Positions 6,901 to 8,016 of a stretch of DNA of 8,016 bases are shown in pieces (position 1 is the stretch's first letter; each line of letters begins with the position of its first letter). The notes beneath the pieces were generated by a model. The model ran no database searches and was not told where the DNA came from. It worked only from the letters and a program-made list of their open reading frames with translations. Both the position numbers and the translations under genes were made by a program. The DNA lies in NCBI GenBank assembly GCA_005879655.1, contig VBJK01000434.1, positions 1 through 8,016 on the forward strand. The letters are read 5' to 3'. The stretch comes from Chloroflexota bacterium. GTDB taxonomy: Bacteria; Chloroflexota; Ktedonobacteria; Ktedonobacterales; Ktedonobacteraceae.

Positions 6901-8016
6901 ATTTTGGCGTTGATAGTGATCTCGTGCTGAAGAGTCTGCCTTATCTGAACATGCTCAGGCTACAGAGTAATGCAGGTGACGAAGCACGGACTACATATCC
7001 TGTAGAGGTGGAGTTGCCCCAAAGCCAGGTTAAACAGGTAGATGGGAGCAATGGTAGGCTGGTGTCTCAAGCTATTCCTTATACAGCCGCACAAAATGGG
7101 CATAACGACCTGTATTCTCAAGAAAGAAAGCTAGATGCTAGTCATGAACAAGCTCGCAATGTATCAGAGAATAACAATGGTGGTGCAAATGTATTGCAAA
7201 CCTTACGTACAGCGCATAAGCGAGAGCGTCATACTCTGCTGGCGACCTATGTGCGTGAGCAAGTAGCTGAGATTCTGCGTATTCCGGTAGCGAGACTTGA
7301 CAACGAACAGCTATTGACGGCCCTCGGTTTCGATTCGCTGATGGGGATTGAGCTGAAGAATCGTATAGGTTGCGCTTTACAGGTAAATATCCCTATTCTT
7401 ATTTTGCTGCATCAGCCAAGTATTGCTCAATTTGTGGATGAGTTGCTTATTCTGCTGGATGAATCGGCACCAGGGCAAGCACAAGAGATTGCCCCTACAA
7501 TGGATGATGGTTCGTTTTCCCGCGTTCCTGTCATATCACCCTTGTCACACAATCAAAAGGCGCTCTGGTTTCTCTTTCGTCTTGCGCCAGAGAGTGTCGC
7601 GTACAATGTATTATACGCGGCCCGCATTCGGCAACAGTTGGATGTTGCGGCACTGCAACGTGCATTGTGGGCATTGGTGGACCGTTATCCCGTTTTGACG
7701 GCAACGTATACATTGCAGGATGGCGAGCCAGTACAACAAATCCAGCTAGACCGGACTATTTCTCTTGAAGAAGTTGATGCCTCTTGCATGAGTTTGGAGG
7801 AGCTGAAGTTGTTGCTTGAGACGGAAAGTAACCAACCGATTGATCTTACAAGGGGACCAGTTCTCCGCCTCATGCTTTATCGACGTGCAGATGACGACTA
7901 TGTACTCAGCTTTATTTTTCATCATATTACTGCTGACTTGCGGGCATTAGAACTACTGCTTGATGAACTTTGTCTTCTCTATGCTATGGATTCTCCGTTG
8001 GGGTCGAGCCAGCAGG
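909..8016 (+). CDS. Hybrid PKS-NRPS megasynthase FAAL-ACP-KS-AT-LLM-ACP-C, partial at both ends
   Basis: One frame is open without a stop from 909 to the right edge, about 2369 codons. The recognisable FAAL sequence starts near 930. No credible start lies at its 5' end: the first TTG is at 1122 and the first ATG at 1317, both deep inside FAAL, so the true start is in the shifted fragment at 799. Domain order by position: FAAL to about 2570, ACP1 2655-2867, KS 2946-4100, AT 4428-5310, post-AT linker with LPTYPF motif at 5589, LLM 5928-6962, ACP2 7230-7464, C domain from about 7527. Family knowledge gives the role: start a lipopeptide by activating a fatty acid, extend it by one malonate, oxidise it, and condense it with an amino acid. 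No KR, DH, ER or aminotransferase is visible. KS lacks about 37 residues, and FAAL and the post-AT linker each carry an extra in-frame repeat. The long stop-free frame argues that any inactivation is recent. Confidence 0.93.
930..2570 (+). other. Domain: fatty acyl-AMP ligase (FAAL), A1 region missing
   Basis: This cytosolic adenylating domain converts a free fatty acid and ATP to acyl-AMP and passes the acyl group to the next ACP. Visible marks are: GCLYSGIVAVPVYPP after the deletion; the phosphate loop TSGSTGIPKG at 1287-1316; PLYHDMGLIAGVLQPLYAG near 1400-1460; PNFAYDLCVRKVTP near 1560; YGLAEATLIVSGG near 1740; a long stretch after it typical of FAALs rather than CoA ligases; ADLGFLRAGE near 2090; GRLKDLIIIRG near 2135; and PKTSSGKVQR with the catalytic Lys codon at 2508. 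The N-terminal A1 motif is lost in the frameshifting deletion. The C-terminal subdomain carries about 27 extra residues at 2305-2390, where the family normally runs directly from VQEVERT to the VxxAIRxAV helix. Family assignment is secure; activity of this copy is doubtful. Confidence 0.93.
2305..2400 (+). repeat. In-frame coding repeat, copy A, inside FAAL
   Basis: Bases 2319-2400 align without gaps to 5361-5442 at 59 of 82 positions and are read in the same frame in both places. Shared peptide landmarks are GKD, then (G/S)EVY, then NP(H/N)K, then N(V/A)L. To the left a shorter match, CAATCCC then TCA, extends the similarity to about 2305. In FAAL proteins this point (after VQEVERT) normally has only a few residues before the next helix, so the segment looks inserted. 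No strong hairpin was found in it. Confidence 0.68.
2655..2867 (+). other. Domain: acyl carrier protein 1 (loading ACP)
   Basis: About 71 residues following FAAL after a Gln/Glu-rich linker. The phosphopantetheine attachment motif is YGMDSAQAVSL, with the Ser codon at 2751-2753. The following SGELQDWLARPVAATIAYDY and the PTIEALAHYLAGE helix are typical of ACPs that directly follow FAAL domains. It would receive the fatty acyl chain from FAAL and present it to the KS. It appears complete and undamaged. Confidence 0.93.
2946..4100 (+). other. Domain: beta-ketosynthase (KS) with internal deletion
   Basis: The domain would take the fatty acyl chain from ACP1 and condense it with malonyl-ACP2. 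It opens with AIAIIGLGCRFPGADNPAAF. It has SPREAVYMDPQQRLLLEVAW near 3175-3230, the active-site Cys in DTACSSSLVAVH (Cys codon 3453), the first His in VETHGSSTPLGDP (His codon 3747) and the second in KTNIGHLEAAAG (His codon 3867). It ends with SFGFGGTNAHVIL. The length is about 385 residues against roughly 420-425 normally. The gap falls at about 3711-3716, where ERDGDPIL runs straight into VRPDEISYVETHG. The family segment with the conserved NQDGxSNGLTAPN stretch and the helix after it, about 37 residues, is absent in frame. The three catalytic residues remain, but a core part of the thiolase fold is gone, so a working fold is unlikely. Confidence 0.93.
4428..5310 (+). other. Domain: acyltransferase (AT), probably malonyl-CoA specific
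   Basis: This domain selects the extender unit from acyl-CoA and loads ACP2. It shows FLFPGQGCQY at its start, ETVYTQPALFALE near 4620-4660, the nucleophile motif GHSMGEYVAAC (Ser codon 4719), the downstream Arg in AARGRLMQ, and LNGPQNTVISG near 4910. The specificity motif at 5040-5051 reads HASH. Malonyl ATs usually have HAFH and methylmalonyl ATs YASH, so this is intermediate; the ETxYTQ motif favours malonyl. It ends with LELGPTPVLSKMG. The length is normal and no catalytic residue is missing. The KS-AT linker occupies 4101-4427. Confidence 0.93.
5337..5442 (+). repeat. In-frame coding repeat, copy B, in the post-AT linker
   Basis: This is the partner of copy A at 2305-2400 (59 of 82 ungapped identities over 5361-5442). 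It is flanked by near-identical decamers AATGCGCTAT (5328-5337) and AATGCATTAT (5433-5442), which differ at two bases and start exactly 105 bases (35 codons) apart. They look like an aged target duplication. In related synthases about 10 residues join the AT end (MGxxC) to the WLPSL stretch; here there are about 45. Removing one 105-base unit would restore the normal length. Copy A overlaps the right decamer in the alignment, so the element boundary is uncertain. Confidence 0.68.
5589..5628 (+). other. Post-AT linker motif LPTYPFEREVYW
   Basis: The signature LPTYPFxRxxYW marks the end of the post-AT linker in type I PKS modules. It fixes the boundary between the KS-AT didomain and the following interdomain segment. 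It is intact here. It lies downstream of repeat copy B, so that insertion did not disrupt it. Confidence 0.85.
5728..5764 (+). repeat. Short direct repeat, copy 1 (APTMD)
   Basis: The core GCCCCTACAATGGACGA at 5748-5764 matches 7491-7507 at 16 of 17 bases and encodes APTMD in both. Similarity extends left with one indel to a shared CCAGGGCA (5728-5735 and 7470-7477). In that outer part the two copies are read in different frames, so the match is at DNA level, not just a shared peptide. Confidence 0.5.
5799..5869. repeat. Cluster of three palindromes translated within the linker
   Basis: Three perfect or near-perfect inverted repeats occur in a row. The first is the 16-base palindrome CCCAAAACGTTTTGGG at 5799-5814. 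The second is a hairpin with stem TTTGGGG / CCCCAAA and loop ACA at 5826-5842. The third is a hairpin at 5848-5869 with outer stem CCAGGG / CCCTGG, a bulged A at 5854, inner stem GGC / GCC and loop TTC. The block resembles intergenic palindromic repeats of repeat-rich bacterial genomes. It sits inside the open frame and adds Gly/Pro-rich residues. Confidence 0.75.
5928..6962 (+). other. Domain: luciferase-like flavin monooxygenase (LLM) embedded in the megasynthase
   Basis: About 345 residues beginning MDFSLIFFSS. It matches the natural-product subfamily of luciferase-like monooxygenases found inside PKS/NRPS proteins. Marks are FCAVWIPERHF (6027-6059), LYPNPAVLLAALA (6078-6116), RAGSVVVPLHHPLRIAEDWA near 6140-6200, the strongly conserved VDNLSGGRVGVSFASGWHP (6204-6260), APENYAKRSEVM near 6280, PVQREIPIWLTAAGNP near 6412, GANLLTHMYNQS near 6487, and LFGTPETCAPLI near 6820. 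These enzymes use reduced FMN and oxygen. In the microginin synthetase a domain of this kind is credited with alpha-hydroxylation of the acyl chain, so a similar role is inferred. It lies between AT and ACP2, where a ketoreductase would usually be. It is full length with no visible damage. Confidence 0.92.
6963..7229 (+). other. LLM-ACP2 linker, no domain recognised
   Basis: About 89 residues rich in Gln, Asn, Ser and Glu, with no recognisable fold. It was checked for a third copy of the coding repeat. A few shared codons (GCA AAT GTA near 7185) were seen but no convincing alignment. Confidence 0.7.
7230..7464 (+). other. Domain: acyl carrier protein 2
   Basis: About 78 residues with the attachment motif LGFDSLMGIELKNR, Ser codon 7335-7337, followed by PSIAQFVDELLILLDE. 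It would carry the malonyl extender and then the oxidised extended chain, and hand it to the condensation domain immediately downstream. It appears complete. Confidence 0.93.
7470..7507 (+). repeat. Short direct repeat, copy 2 (APTMD)
   Basis: Partner of 5728-5764, located in the short linker between ACP2 and the condensation domain. Sixteen of 17 core bases match (7491-7507), with a weaker extension to the left. It could be a trace of an interdomain recombination point or chance in compositionally similar linkers. Confidence 0.5.
7527..8016 (+). other. Domain: NRPS condensation (C) domain, N-terminal part only
   Basis: It starts PVISPLSHNQKALWFLFRLA, a C1-type motif common in C domains that follow PKS modules. 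Then come LQRALWALVDRYPVLTATY near 7656-7710 and QPIDLTRGPVLRLMLYR near 7830-7880. The active-site motif reads HHITADL (His-His codons 7920-7925), followed by LLLDELCLLY. The catalytic second His and the Asp are present; the usual Gly after Asp is Leu. A non-Gly residue here is familiar in C domains accepting polyketide-type donors (HHxxADFW and similar). About the last two thirds of the domain lie outside the window. It shows that an amino-acid-incorporating NRPS module follows. Confidence 0.92.

Noticed and set aside
6975..7200. Third copy of the in-frame coding repeat in the LLM-ACP2 linker
   Set aside because: A few shared codons (EVEL against EVY, GCA AAT GTA) were seen, but no alignment above background over a useful length.
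1..8016. CRISPR arrays, tRNA or rRNA genes
   Set aside because: No regularly spaced repeats, cloverleaf patterns or rRNA-like segments were seen.

Overview
The window is dominated by the 5' part of one very large plus-strand gene. It encodes a hybrid polyketide / non-ribosomal peptide megasynthase with a lipid-initiation module. In order the domains are: fatty acyl-AMP ligase (FAAL), acyl carrier protein (ACP), ketosynthase (KS), malonyl-type acyltransferase (AT), luciferase-like flavin monooxygenase (LLM), second ACP, and the start of a condensation (C) domain that runs off the right edge. By family knowledge, FAAL would adenylate a fatty acid and load it on ACP1. KS and AT would add one C2 unit, LLM would oxidise the intermediate, and the C domain would join it to an amino acid from a downstream module. 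There is no KR, DH, ER or aminotransferase in the part that is visible.

Layout: 1-297 is a decayed IS5-type transposase on the minus strand. 298-600 holds nothing I recognise. 606-634 is a near-consensus sigma-70 promoter pointing at the megasynthase. 799-966 is the first 55 codons of FAAL, with a TTG start behind an AAGGAG. From 909 to the right edge a different frame stays open for about 7.1 kb and carries all remaining domains.

The gene is damaged. FAAL lacks about 17-18 residues around its A1 motif, and the same lesion shifts the frame. KS lacks about 37 residues between its active-site Cys and first catalytic His, in frame. Either this is a recent pseudogene (no later stops, other motifs intact) or the assembly dropped short stretches.

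The most unusual signal is extra DNA carried in frame inside coding sequence. Two diverged copies of one repeat (59/82 identical, ungapped) sit in unrelated places, the FAAL C-terminal part and the post-AT linker. Both look like insertions against the family pattern. A separate cluster of three GC-rich palindromes is translated as part of the AT-LLM linker.

The organism is a large-genome, secondary-metabolite-rich bacterium of moderate GC. The sequence style, the transposase debris and the palindromic repeats suggest a Ktedonobacteria-type Chloroflexota, with a cyanobacterium as the alternative. This is an inference and not secure.
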